From positions 1-30,212 of the forward strand of contig CAYMYI010000046.1 of the NCBI GenBank assembly GCA_964394585.1: a stretch of 30,212 nucleotides of DNA, in the 5' to 3' direction. The stretch comes from CAYUJH01 sp964394585. Its GTDB lineage: Bacteria; Bacteroidota; Bacteroidia; Cytophagales; Flammeovirgaceae. The notes beneath the pieces were generated by a model. The model made no database searches. It was given only the letters and a program-made list of their open reading frames with translations, and was not told the DNA's origin. This document shows positions 1-9,055 of this stretch, piece by piece (the first letter of the stretch is position 1; every line of letters begins with the position of its first letter). Position numbers and translations under genes: made by a program.

Positions 1-1299
1 TTTGGAATCGGCGATATACAGCGAGCCGTCTGGCCCTTGTGCAATGCCAGTTGGGCGAAACTCGGCATCACGTGGAGTTTTGGTTTCTCCGGCAAAGCCA
101 TCGGCAAACACTTCGTATGCTCCGGTAGGCGCTCCGTTAGCAAAGGGGACAAATACTACAAAGTAACCTTCTTGCTCGCGAGGGGCGCGATTCCACGACC
201 CGTGGAAGGCTACGAAAGCACCGTTTTTATACTTTTCGGGGAACATATCGCCGGTGTACATCACCACGTCGTTGGGTGCCCAATGACCGGGGAATGCTAA
301 GATAGGCAACTCTTTTTCTGCACAACGCCCTTGCTGCTTGCCATCGCCACCGTACTCTGGTGCCAACACTTTTTTATCAATCAGATGATCGTAATAACAG
401 TACGGCCAGCCGAAGTCGGCTCCTTCGGTAATGCGGATGAGTTCTTCGGCAGGTAGTTCGGCATTCATATCGTCGTCGTAGAATTCAGGCCATAACGAGT
501 TGAGCTGGTCACGTCCGTGTTGTAACCCAATTAGATCGTTGGTAATGGGGTTCCAATCGAGGGCAACGGCATTGCGGATTCCCGTAGCGAATCGGATGCC
601 ATCGGCTTGGGTTTGCTCGGTTTGGTTGGCATCGAATCGCCAAATGCCCCCTGAGTTTTCCAATAGTGGGCAAGGGTCTTGCCCGGGTACTTCGGGCTGG
701 CGGTCTTGGGTTTGGCATGCATTTGAAGGCGCTCCTATGTTTACATAGAGGTTGCCCTCGGTATCGAGCGCAAGCGACTTCGCCGCGTGCTGTCCTTCGT
801 CGAGCAAGCCGGAGACCACTGTTTCGGGCGTAGCTCCTTCGAGCACTTCACCGTTTACCATCGCATAGCGCATGACCTCAGAGTCGCTCGATGCGTATAA
901 ATAATTATTGTGAATTTCGATGCCTGTGCCAGTAAAGTCGCCGAAACCGCGCGTGATGTCGGCTTTGCCATCGCCGTTGGTATCGCGCAACAGAAAAATC
1001 CCTTTTCCATCAATCAGGTTGAGCGTTTTTACGTACACATCGCCATTCTCGTGGACGGCAAGATGCCTACCGGTTCCACCCAATTCTGCTACAACCACTG
1101 CACCAAACTGAGGGGGAAGGGTAATGCCTCCGTTATCAGCATCGGCAGGGGGGAGTTTGCCTTCTGCAACAGTAGGGGGGGGAATGGTAGGATCATCGGC
1201 AGTACGATTGCTAGTGGCATCGTCTGAGGGGTTACAGCTTAGCAACAGCCCGACAAGGCAAATGCTCCCCAAAAAACCAAAGAAAGTGTTGTGTTTCAT
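1..1299 (-). CDS. Glucose/sorbosone dehydrogenase-like (PQQ-type propeller) lipoprotein, 3' end cut by window
   Basis: I translated this frame by hand on the minus strand; it is open from the ATG at 1299 to the window edge (433 codons, no stop), so the gene is partial. Residues 1-22 form a lipoprotein signal ending in LLSC, so the mature protein should begin at Cys22 and be membrane anchored. A Pro/Asp-rich linker follows, then a beta-propeller of the glucose/sorbosone dehydrogenase family (COG2133 type): blades such as GQHAAKSLALDTEGNLYVNIG, the GIRNAVALDWNP segment, and RPTGIAQGPDGSLYIADSK at the edge. Family members are soluble or anchored aldose/sorbosone dehydrogenases that use PQQ in the periplasm. 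No CxxCH heme motif occurs in the visible part, though one could lie beyond the edge. Substrate and true PQQ dependence are inference. It is divergent from mfd with 259 bases between the two starts. Confidence 0.85.
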   Translation of the reverse strand, partial: MKHNTFFGFLGSICLVGLLLSCNPSDDATSNRTADDPTIPPPTVAEGKLPPADADNGGITLPPQFGAVVVAELGGTGRHLAVHENGDVYVKTLNLIDGKGIFLLRDTNGDGKADITRGFGDFTGTGIEIHNNYLYASSDSEVMRYAMVNGEVLEGATPETVVSGLLDEGQHAAKSLALDTEGNLYVNIGAPSNACQTQDRQPEVPGQDPCPLLENSGGIWRFDANQTEQTQADGIRFATGIRNAVALDWNPITNDLIGLQHGRDQLNSLWPEFYDDDMNAELPAEELIRITEGADFGWPYCYYDHLIDKKVLAPEYGGDGKQQGRCAEKELPILAFPGHWAPNDVVMYTGDMFPEKYKNGAFVAFHGSWNRAPREQEGYFVVFVPFANGAPTGAYEVFADGFAGETKTPRDAEFRPTGIAQGPDGSLYIADSK

Positions 1300-1558
1300 A
1301 TCGTACAGGTTATTTATGCATTGTTTGTATTTTCTTTTTAAGATACAAGAAAGTTTTGGAAGGCAATGTTTGGTAGCTTGCCATTAACTCTTGTAAAAAC
1401 ATGATGATTCCCACCAGGAATTATTTTGGGAACGTCCAATCTTCTACCACCTTTGCAATCAAAACAGGAAAATCTGCCAATCATGCCAATCTTGGTATAT
1501 CTTTACAGTTAAGCAGTCGGTTACCATCGGCAAATGCTCCTTGCGAAAATTAAGAGGT

Positions 1559-4500
1559 ATGTCCACACACGAAGTTCACCCCGAAGAAATCGCCGTACTA
1601 TCGCCAGAAGAGTTTCTCCGTATTTGGGCGGAAGATAGCCTGGTACAACACGCCTACCAAACGATTGCCAAGCAATTACGAGGCGCTGTTCAATGCAAAG
1701 GGTTGCGCGGAAGTATGGATGCCATTTTTGCCGCAAGTTTATACCGCTTTGCTCCGAGGCAATCGCACCTTTTTGTGCTGCACGACCGCGAAGAAGCCGC
1801 CTACCTACAAACCGATTTGCAAAGTTTATTACCTGGGGTTGAGGTACTGCTGTTTCCTACTTCTTATAAAAAGCCTTATCAACTTTTGGAAATTGAAAAT
1901 GCTAATGTGTTGCAACGCGCTGAGGTGCTCAACCAAATGAGCCAAGCCAAAGGCGAAGGCAAGCTAATTGTAACCTATCCCGATGCCCTCACCGATAAGG
2001 TGATCAACCAGCGTTCTTTGGTAGAAAATACGCTTTCGGTAAAAGTAGGGGAAACCACAGGGGTAGAACCCCTAGCGGAGATTCTCTCTGAATACGAGTT
2101 TGAACGCACCGAATTTGTGTACGAAGCTGGGCAATTTGCCGTGCGAGGGGGCATCATGGATATTTTTTCTTTTGCCAATGAGCTGCCCTATCGGGTAGAG
2201 TTTTTTGGCGATGAAATTGAAAGCATTCGCGTATTTGACCCCCTCACCCAACTTTCGGTGGGTAATAAAGAACACGTTTCGATTATCCCGAATGTGCAAA
2301 AGCGCATGATGCAAGAAGTACGCGATTCGTTCATCAAGTTTTTGCCTAACCACTCGGTGCTGTGGTTCAAAGATTTCCAGATGACCCTAGAAACACTCGA
2401 AGGATACTTTCACCAAGCCCGAAGCGATTTTGAGGCAATCCTTAAGCAAAGCGAAAATACACAGGTGATTCAATCACCACACGATTTGTTCGAAAATGCC
2501 GAAACGTTTCAAAAGTCAATCGAAGAATACACTTGTGTAGAGTTTGGCAATCGGTTCGCCTTAAAGTCCGATGTCGTATTCGATTTTGGAGGGAAACCGC
2601 AGGAGTCGTTTCATAAAGATTTCCACCTTATGGCGGAAACGTTCCACAAAAACCAGCACGCAGGCTTACAAAATATCCTCATAGCCGATTCGTTTCGCCA
2701 ACTCAACCGTTTAAAGACCATCTTTGAGGAAATAGACCCTGCCCTAGAATTGCAAGAAACACGGCTCTCGTTACGAGGTGGTTTTGTAGACGAGACGCGC
2801 AAAGTAGCTTGCTATACCGACCACCAAATTTTTGAACGCTACCACCGCTACCAAACCAAACAGCGGTTTTCCAAATCGAAAGCGATTACGCTGAAAGAAC
2901 TACAGAAGCTCAATATGGGCGATTTTGTAACCCATGTTGACCACGGCATCGGACGCTTCGGTGGGATGGAAATGGTAGAAGTAGGGGGCAAATTGCAAGA
3001 AGCCATCCGCCTCATTTACCGCGACGACGACATCTTATATACCAGCATCCATTCGCTCCATAAGATTTCCAAATATTCGGGGCAAGATGGAAAGCCTCCT
3101 AAAATCAGCAAGTTAGGGTCGCAAGAATGGGAGCAAAAGAAGAAGTCGGTCAAAAAGCGTGTAAAAGATATCGCTAAAGAACTGATTGCCCTGTATGCCA
3201 AGCGAAAAGCAGCGCGAGGTTTTGCTTTTTCAGCCGATACCTACTTACAAGCCGAGCTGGAGTCGTCGTTCATTTATGAAGATACGCCCGACCAGGCCAA
3301 AGCGACCCAAGCCGTTAAAGACGATATGGAACTCCCTCACCCGATGGATCGGCTGGTGTGTGGTGATGTTGGGTTTGGAAAAACCGAAGTGGCAATCCGA
3401 GCGGCGTTCAAAGCTGTGAACGATAGCAAACAAGTAGCCGTACTAGTGCCGACCACTATTTTGGCGACACAACACTACAAAACCTTTCTGAGCCGGCTTG
3501 AGGGCTTGCCGTGTAACGTCGATTACATCAACCGATTTCGCAGCAAAGCGGAAATTAAAGAGATCTTAAAAAAGCTGAAAGACGGACAAATCGACATTTT
3601 AATTGGCACGCATCGGATTACAAGCAAAGATGTGGTTTTCAAAGACCTGGGGCTGCTCATTATCGACGAAGAACAAAAGTTTGGGGTAAAAACGAAAGAT
3701 CGCATCAAAGAAATGCGCCTCAATGTAGATGTGCTTACGCTCACGGCTACACCCATTCCGCGTACTCTTCACTTTTCACTCATGGGTGCCCGCGACCTTT
3801 CGGTAATTGCCACCCCACCGCCCAATCGGCAACCAGTAACTACTGAGTTGCACAACTACAGCGAAGAAGTCATCCGCGATGCTGTCCATTTTGAGCTACA
3901 ACGCAACGGACAGGTGTTTTTTGTGCACAACCGCATCAGCGATATTGAAAGCATAGCCAACAAAATATTAGAACTCGTTCCTGATGCCCGCGTGGCATAT
4001 GCTCACGGGCAAATGGATGGGTCGCGCTTAGAGAAAATCATGCTTAAATTCATCGAAGGTGAGTACGACGTATTAGTTTCTACCAATATCATTGAGTCAG
4101 GTTTAGATATTCCCAACGCGAACACCATCATCATTAACCGCGCCCATATGTTTGGGCTATCCGATTTGCACCAAATGCGGGGTAGGGTGGGTCGGTCTAA
4201 TCGCAAAGCATTCTGCTATTTACTCACCCCTGCGCTAATTAACCTGCCTGCCGATTCGCGCAAACGCTTGAGTGCTCTCGAGGAGTTTTCCGATTTAGGC
4301 GATGGTTTTAAAGTTGCCATGCGCGATTTGGACATTCGAGGCGCCGGCAATCTATTAGGTGCCGAACAAAGCGGATTTATCTCCGATCTAGGTTTCGACA
4401 TGTACAATAAAATTTTGGAAGATGCTGTAAAGGAACTCAAAGAACAAGAGTTTAAAGAACTCTTCGAAAAGGAACTTAATGCGCCTCAGCTTACAGTAGA

Positions 4501-4945
4501 TTGCACCATTGAAACCGATTTTGAAATTCTCATCCCTGAGAGCTACGTAAAAAATACCTCAGAACGCTTGAACCTGTACATTACTGCCGACGAACTCAAG
4601 AATGAAGAAGAGCTCGCCAAGTTCAAGGCATCACTCACCGATCGCTTCGGGAAAATCCCACAACCTGTTGAAGACTTGTTCCAACTCGTTCGCCTGCGTT
4701 GGAAAGCACAACAAGCCGGTTTTGAAAAGCTATTGCTCAAAAATGAAGGCATGAAAGCCTACTTGCCAGAACAAGAGAACCAACAATACTATCAATCGGA
4801 AATGTTTGGCAACCTACTCAGTTTTGCACAACAACACCCACGAAAATGCCGACTAAAAGAAACTAAACGACGTTTAGTGTTTATTGTAGAGGAAATTACT
4901 ACCATCGAAGAAGCTTCGAGCATCATCACACAACTGTTAACATAG
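1559..4945 (+). CDS. mfd: Transcription-repair coupling factor Mfd
   Basis: Mfd displaces stalled RNA polymerase with its ATP-driven DNA translocase and recruits UvrA in nucleotide excision repair. The 1128-residue length matches the family (about 1150). In order: UvrB-like N-terminal domain (GLRGSMDAIFAASLYRF near 45-60), RNA-polymerase-interacting Tudor-like domain (GDFVTHVDHGIGRFGGME near residue 455), Walker A GDVGFGKTEVA near 601, motif II IIDEEQKFG near 700, TATPIPRTLHFSLMGARDLS motif near 733, QMRGRVGRSN motif VI near 875, and a C-terminal TRCF domain from about 980. The start is uncertain by six codons: the frame continues up to a TTG at 1541, but I prefer the ATG at 1559. An AAGAGG sequence lies almost touching that ATG, too close to be an ideal ribosome site, and Bacteroidota rely little on such sites. 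The gene appears monocistronic. Confidence 0.97.
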   Translation: MSTHEVHPEEIAVLSPEEFLRIWAEDSLVQHAYQTIAKQLRGAVQCKGLRGSMDAIFAASLYRFAPRQSHLFVLHDREEAAYLQTDLQSLLPGVEVLLFPTSYKKPYQLLEIENANVLQRAEVLNQMSQAKGEGKLIVTYPDALTDKVINQRSLVENTLSVKVGETTGVEPLAEILSEYEFERTEFVYEAGQFAVRGGIMDIFSFANELPYRVEFFGDEIESIRVFDPLTQLSVGNKEHVSIIPNVQKRMMQEVRDSFIKFLPNHSVLWFKDFQMTLETLEGYFHQARSDFEAILKQSENTQVIQSPHDLFENAETFQKSIEEYTCVEFGNRFALKSDVVFDFGGKPQESFHKDFHLMAETFHKNQHAGLQNILIADSFRQLNRLKTIFEEIDPALELQETRLSLRGGFVDETRKVACYTDHQIFERYHRYQTKQRFSKSKAITLKELQKLNMGDFVTHVDHGIGRFGGMEMVEVGGKLQEAIRLIYRDDDILYTSIHSLHKISKYSGQDGKPPKISKLGSQEWEQKKKSVKKRVKDIAKELIALYAKRKAARGFAFSADTYLQAELESSFIYEDTPDQAKATQAVKDDMELPHPMDRLVCGDVGFGKTEVAIRAAFKAVNDSKQVAVLVPTTILATQHYKTFLSRLEGLPCNVDYINRFRSKAEIKEILKKLKDGQIDILIGTHRITSKDVVFKDLGLLIIDEEQKFGVKTKDRIKEMRLNVDVLTLTATPIPRTLHFSLMGARDLSVIATPPPNRQPVTTELHNYSEEVIRDAVHFELQRNGQVFFVHNRISDIESIANKILELVPDARVAYAHGQMDGSRLEKIMLKFIEGEYDVLVSTNIIESGLDIPNANTIIINRAHMFGLSDLHQMRGRVGRSNRKAFCYLLTPALINLPADSRKRLSALEEFSDLGDGFKVAMRDLDIRGAGNLLGAEQSGFISDLGFDMYNKILEDAVKELKEQEFKELFEKELNAPQLTVDCTIETDFEILIPESYVKNTSERLNLYITADELKNEEELAKFKASLTDRFGKIPQPVEDLFQLVRLRWKAQQAGFEKLLLKNEGMKAYLPEQENQQYYQSEMFGNLLSFAQQHPRKCRLKETKRRLVFIVEEITTIEEASSIITQLLT

Positions 4946-5079
4946 CTGATGTATAAGGTGTTATTAAGAGATGTAAGAAAAAGATAAACAATTCGAAAAA
5001 TTCCATGCGGTAATCAGCTAAGTAGGTACAGTTATTGAGCCTTACTAAATGCATTTTCAGATTCGACACAGTATTTAAT

Positions 5080-5087
5080 TATATTTG
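5080..5087 (+). promoter_or_regulatory. Bacteroidota -7 promoter box (TATATTTG) for gldJ
   Basis: The sequence is an exact match to the Bacteroidota housekeeping -7 consensus TAnnTTTG, 32 bases upstream of the gldJ ATG. No TTG -33 element at the usual 17-23 base spacing is visible. An AAAGAGG sequence near 5109-5115 could serve as a ribosome site. Confidence 0.55.
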
Positions 5088-5118
5088 AAGCAAATTATAT
5101 TGTAAATAAAGAGGCATT

Positions 5119-6348
5119 ATGAATCAGTTAAAACGCTTTACCCCTCTACTCATTTCCATGTTGCTAGGAGCATTCTTGTTTGCCGCCTGTGGTGGTAGCG
5201 GTCGCCCCGATGCAGTAAACCCAGGGAAGGAAAGTACCAAAACATGGCTCCCTTACAACGATAAGAAGTCAGACAACCCTTTTGAAGTTCGCGACTTTAA
5301 AGGGCAACCCGAAGGACCCGACTTAGTTTTCATTGAAGGTGGTCGCCATGTACTAGGTTCCTATGAAGAAGACTTACTACTATCGCGCGATAATATCGAG
5401 CGTACCGTTACGGTAGCTAGTTTCTACATGGACGAAACCGAAGTTTGTAACATCCACTGGTTAGAATATTTGCACTTTGCACTCGACTCAGGGCAACAAT
5501 ACTATGAAGAGGCACTCCCTGACACCACCGTTTGGGCTGCTGAACTCGCTTTTAATGATCCGTACGTAGATCATTATTTGCGTTATCCTGGATTTCGCTA
5601 TCACCCAGTAGTGGGTATTACATGGAGACAAGCACGCGATTACTCACAATGGCGTACCGATGCTACCAACAAGCAGTTAGCATTAGAATACGGAGAAGAT
5701 GAAGAAGTAGCCAAAGCAGAAGCCGGAGAGCGTATTCCGTTAGAATCTGGCATTGTACTTCCGAATTACCGCCTTCCTACGGAAGCAGAGTGGGAATATG
5801 CCGCCGCTGCCATGATTGGTCTGATTGAGTACGACGAAATGCACATCGAACAACGTTTATACCCTTGGGATGGTCACTCAACACGAAACCCTTACGGTCG
5901 CCGCCAAGGAGATTTCTTAGCCAACTTTAAAAGAGGTAGAGGCGATTACGCCGGTATTGGTGGTCACTTGAACGATGGCGCCATGATTACCGCCTACGTT
6001 TATGAAAATCCTCCGAATGATTTTGGTTTATATGGCATGGCAGGAAACGTAAGTGAGTGGGTTTGGGACGTTTATCGTCCGCTTTCATTCCAAGATATGG
6101 AAGACTTAAACCCCGTGCGTCGCGATGGTTTTATCGACGATTCCAAGTGGAGTTATGTATATGATTCGCCTGAAAGCAACCAATTCCAAACGTTTATTAG
6201 TAATAAAACGCGTGTATATAAAGGAGGTTCTTGGAAAGATGTTGCGTATTGGATGGCGCCGGGTACACGCCGTTATCTTGAAGAAGATTCCGCCACGTCT
6301 ACCATTGGTTTCCGTTGTGCCATGATCCGCGCCGGTAAAAACTACTAA
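5119..6348 (+). CDS. gldJ: GldJ-type gliding motility / type IX secretion lipoprotein
   Basis: The 409-residue protein has a lipoprotein signal (residues 1-24, AAC with Cys24 as the lipid site) and then a formylglycine-generating-enzyme (SUMF1) fold from about residue 68 (PDLVFIEGGRHVLGS), with RLPTEAEWEYAAAA, GNVSEWVWDVYRP and YKGGSWKD as family landmarks. The cysteines that make the true FGE active site are absent after GGSW, so this is a structural rather than catalytic member, as known for GldJ and GldK. The segment DETEVCNIHWLEYLHF is typical of GldJ. GldJ is needed for gliding and for stable type IX secretion machinery in Flavobacterium. GldK is the alternative, but gldK normally sits beside gldLMN, which are absent here. 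It has its own -7 box and is followed by a terminator, so it is probably a single-gene unit. Confidence 0.85.
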   Translation: MNQLKRFTPLLISMLLGAFLFAACGGSGRPDAVNPGKESTKTWLPYNDKKSDNPFEVRDFKGQPEGPDLVFIEGGRHVLGSYEEDLLLSRDNIERTVTVASFYMDETEVCNIHWLEYLHFALDSGQQYYEEALPDTTVWAAELAFNDPYVDHYLRYPGFRYHPVVGITWRQARDYSQWRTDATNKQLALEYGEDEEVAKAEAGERIPLESGIVLPNYRLPTEAEWEYAAAAMIGLIEYDEMHIEQRLYPWDGHSTRNPYGRRQGDFLANFKRGRGDYAGIGGHLNDGAMITAYVYENPPNDFGLYGMAGNVSEWVWDVYRPLSFQDMEDLNPVRRDGFIDDSKWSYVYDSPESNQFQTFISNKTRVYKGGSWKDVAYWMAPGTRRYLEEDSATSTIGFRCAMIRAGKNY

Positions 6349-6376
6349 GACTAGTCTTTTGAAAAGATACTTTAGG

Positions 6377-6406
6377 AAAGGTCGCTCAGCTGAGCGGCCT
6401 TTTTTA
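6377..6406 (+). terminator. Rho-independent terminator after gldJ
   Basis: A near-perfect inverted repeat GGTCGCTCAG/CTGAGCGGCC (one G-T wobble), extended by flanking AAA/TTT pairing, is followed by a run of six T. It lies 29 bases after the gldJ stop and separates gldJ from tyrS. Confidence 0.88.
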
Positions 6407-6442
6407 TTGGATTTATTTCTATTGCTTTAGAAATTTGACCCC

Positions 6443-7729
6443 ATGAAAAATCTGATGGAAGAACTTCGGTGGCGCGGCATGATTCACGATACCACCCCCG
6501 AATTAGAAGAACATTTGAAAAAGGGAATGACTGCCGGTTACATTGGCTTTGACCCTACAGCTCCCTCGCTTCATATTGGTAATTTAGCTACCATTATGCT
6601 GCTAAAACAATTGCAGCTGGCAGGACACAAACCTTTTGCTTTAGTAGGCGGAGCCACCGGTATGGTGGGCGATCCTTCGGGAAAATCGGCAGAACGAAAC
6701 CTGCTCGACGAAGCCACCCTTCGTGCAAACCAAGAAGGAGTCAAAAAACAGTTGGAAAAATTTCTCGATTTTGACTGTGGCGAAAACTCCGCCCAAATGG
6801 TAAATAATTACGATTGGTTTAAAGACTTTGGTTTTTTACCGTTCCTTCGTGAAGTGGGTAAACACCTCACGGTAAATTACATGATGGCAAAAGACTCTGT
6901 AAAGAAACGTTTAGAAACCGGTATCTCTTTTACAGAGTTCTCTTACCAACTTTTGCAAGCATACGATTTCTTCTACTTGTATAAACACATGGGAGTCCGC
7001 TTGCAGATGGGTGGCTCAGACCAATGGGGGAACATTACCTCCGGCACCGAATTGATTCGCCGCATGGACGGTGGTGAAGCCTTTGCTCTTACTTGCCCTC
7101 TAATCACCAAAGCCGACGGGAGCAAATTTGGCAAATCGGAGCAAGGGAATGTATGGCTTGACCCTAACATGACTTCGCCCTATCAGTTCTATCAGTTCTG
7201 GTTAAACGTAGCCGATGAAGATGCCCCCAAACTACTTCGCGTATTTACATTACTACCCAAAGAAACGATTGAAGGTTTGGAAGCTCAACACCAAGCGACT
7301 CCTCACGAACGCCCTATGCAAAAAGCCTTAGCAGAAGAAGTAACGGTACGCGTTCATGGGCAAGAAGAATATGATAAAGCCGTGCATGCTTCACAAATAC
7401 TCTTTAGCAAAACGGCTATTGAAGAACTAAAAACCATTGACGAGCGTACCCTCCTTTCAGCTTTTGAAGGCGTCCCTCAAATTGAAATCACTTCGGAAGC
7501 CTTAGCCAGTGCAGAGGATGTTACCACTTTGCTATCGTCTACTACGGAAGGAATCATTTTCAGCTCGAAAGGAGAGGCTCGGCGAATGATACAAGGCGGC
7601 GGAGTGAGTATTAATAAACACAAGTTGACAGCTCCTACACAATCCCCAGAGTTTGGATTGCTACAAGGCAAATATCTACTGGTACAAAAAGGGAAGAAAA
7701 ACTACTACCTCGTGATTGTAAAACCTTAG
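6443..7729 (+). CDS. tyrS: Tyrosine--tRNA ligase
   Basis: This class I aminoacyl-tRNA synthetase charges tRNA-Tyr in the cytoplasm. Visible motifs are the HIGH signature as PSLHIGN near residue 45, the tyrosine-binding region GGSDQWGNITSG near 190-201, the KMSKS loop as KFGKSEQGN near 229-237, and a C-terminal S4 RNA-binding domain from about 370 (ARRMIQGGGVSINKHKL). The length of 428 residues matches the bacterial TyrRS family (about 420). The ATG start lies 37 bases after the T-run of the gldJ terminator, leaving a very short leader. No T-box is visible, as expected for Bacteroidota. No consensus -7 box was found in the short gap. Confidence 0.98.
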   Translation: MKNLMEELRWRGMIHDTTPELEEHLKKGMTAGYIGFDPTAPSLHIGNLATIMLLKQLQLAGHKPFALVGGATGMVGDPSGKSAERNLLDEATLRANQEGVKKQLEKFLDFDCGENSAQMVNNYDWFKDFGFLPFLREVGKHLTVNYMMAKDSVKKRLETGISFTEFSYQLLQAYDFFYLYKHMGVRLQMGGSDQWGNITSGTELIRRMDGGEAFALTCPLITKADGSKFGKSEQGNVWLDPNMTSPYQFYQFWLNVADEDAPKLLRVFTLLPKETIEGLEAQHQATPHERPMQKALAEEVTVRVHGQEEYDKAVHASQILFSKTAIEELKTIDERTLLSAFEGVPQIEITSEALASAEDVTTLLSSTTEGIIFSSKGEARRMIQGGGVSINKHKLTAPTQSPEFGLLQGKYLLVQKGKKNYYLVIVKP

Positions 7730-7742
7730 TGGAACTAAGCCA

Positions 7743-8711
7743 TTATAATTCGAAAAGTTTCTGGCGCATTTGCGACACCTTCAGCTCTGTATCAATCATG
7801 TATTCAATGGTATGCGCTACATTGAGGTCAATATTGAGTAGCCGCGCTGCCTTGGTAGCGGCTACTCGTTCCTCGTCGGCATACTCTTGATCGGCATGCG
7901 CCATTTTGATAGAGTTATATAGCAACGTACGCCGAAAATTAATCGAAACGTCGGCCTTTAAACGCGTAAGGATTTCTTCTAAATTCAGTTTTTCGTAATC
8001 GCAAGAAACTACTTGGTGTACTATATACTCCGGCACTTGTTCTTCTACGGCATAAATATTTTGATACCAATCAACCTCTTGAGGAGAAACGGTTCCATCT
8101 GCACCGGTGATTGCCATAAGCGCATATCCGTAGTAGAGTTGTACGTCGTCTGAGGTTTTATTAATGCCATACGTATGCTTTACAAAAGGGGAGGTTTCCC
8201 GAAGTTCTGCATTCTGAAATAAATTTTGAAATACACTGGAAGCTAAGGCATCTACCTCAAAAATCGATTTCCGAGTAGCTTCTAACGATCGCTCCGTACT
8301 TACCAATCCTTCGATGGTTCTTGCTACATAAATAGGCACTTTCAAAATAGATGCAGAACGCTCTACGGCATGCTTTTCAGTATCGGCAAATACTTCGTCG
8401 GCACGCGACATCTTGATGGCATCGTACACTAAAGCTCGTTTATAGTTAATGGGAATGTCCATCGAAATTTTTTCCAATAGGACATCTAAGTCTGCATTTT
8501 TGAACTCAAAATTGTGTAGTGCTTGCCGAAACTCCCCATCCGCTTTTACGATATCGACAAACTCGGTCATGAGCCAGTTCATTTCTGCTGGCGTTACCCT
8601 ACCATCTGCTCCGGCGATGGCCATAAGTGCATATGCGTAGTTTAACCACGCTTCGGTGGGGACATTTCCACAGCCATAAATGGCATGCGCTACCGGTGAA
8701 CCTTTATCCAT
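7743..8711 (-). CDS. Protein with two TerB-like domains (internal duplication)
   Basis: The 322-residue protein has no signal peptide or membrane segment and consists of two homologous halves, about residues 4-151 and 175-322. Paired landmarks are SPVAHAIYG/SPFVKHTYG, YALMAIAGADGRVTPAE/YALMAITGADGTVSPQE, INYKRALVYDAIKMSRAD/INFRRTLLYNSIKMAHAD, and a terminal VARTIEGLVSTERSLEATR/VAHTIEYMIDTELKVSQMR. The repeated ADGxxxxxE acidic motifs inside helical segments are typical of TerB-like folds, named after the tellurite-resistance protein, which bind metal in some members. No tellurite-resistance neighbours (TerC, TerD) are present, so a resistance role is not supported and the function is unknown. 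It is convergent with tyrS, with 13 bases between the stops. Confidence 0.7.
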   Translation of the reverse strand: MDKGSPVAHAIYGCGNVPTEAWLNYAYALMAIAGADGRVTPAEMNWLMTEFVDIVKADGEFRQALHNFEFKNADLDVLLEKISMDIPINYKRALVYDAIKMSRADEVFADTEKHAVERSASILKVPIYVARTIEGLVSTERSLEATRKSIFEVDALASSVFQNLFQNAELRETSPFVKHTYGINKTSDDVQLYYGYALMAITGADGTVSPQEVDWYQNIYAVEEQVPEYIVHQVVSCDYEKLNLEEILTRLKADVSINFRRTLLYNSIKMAHADQEYADEERVAATKAARLLNIDLNVAHTIEYMIDTELKVSQMRQKLFEL

Positions 8712-9055
8712 AGCGTAATGTGCTTATTTTAGCAAATCAATCAAAACAATAACGCCTTGAAACAACTATTACTTTTAGGCGACGCCCAGTAATTCTTTCA
8801 TTTTTCAATTTATACCCAAATTTATGAGCTGGACATCCTTTGATTAGCCGACTTTCTAAGGGTTTACAAGAACTGCTTTCTCCTAAAATTCATTTTAAGT
8901 TTATTACTTCACAAGCATTAAGATTCTGTAAACAGTTCATAGACTAACTTGTTATTTTATTGCATTAAGTAGGTACTAGCTAAGTAATTGAATTGCCCCT
9001 ATGTTTAGGTGATTATACATAATAAACTACTACTCATAAAAATTAGATACTAACA
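8712..9055. other. Intergenic region with no recognised gene
   Basis: These 344 AT-rich bases lie between the divergent starts of the TerB-like gene and the 149-residue protein gene. I see no tRNA shape, no convincing small reading frame, no direct repeat array and no exact TAnnTTTG box in the right position. A near match TATGTTTA lies at about 9000-9007. The region presumably holds both promoters. Confidence 0.5.

Noticed and set aside
5020..5030. AAGTAGGTAC-like sequence also present near 8966-8976
   Set aside because: Only about ten shared bases in AT-rich intergenic DNA, with different surroundings; not enough to call a repeat.
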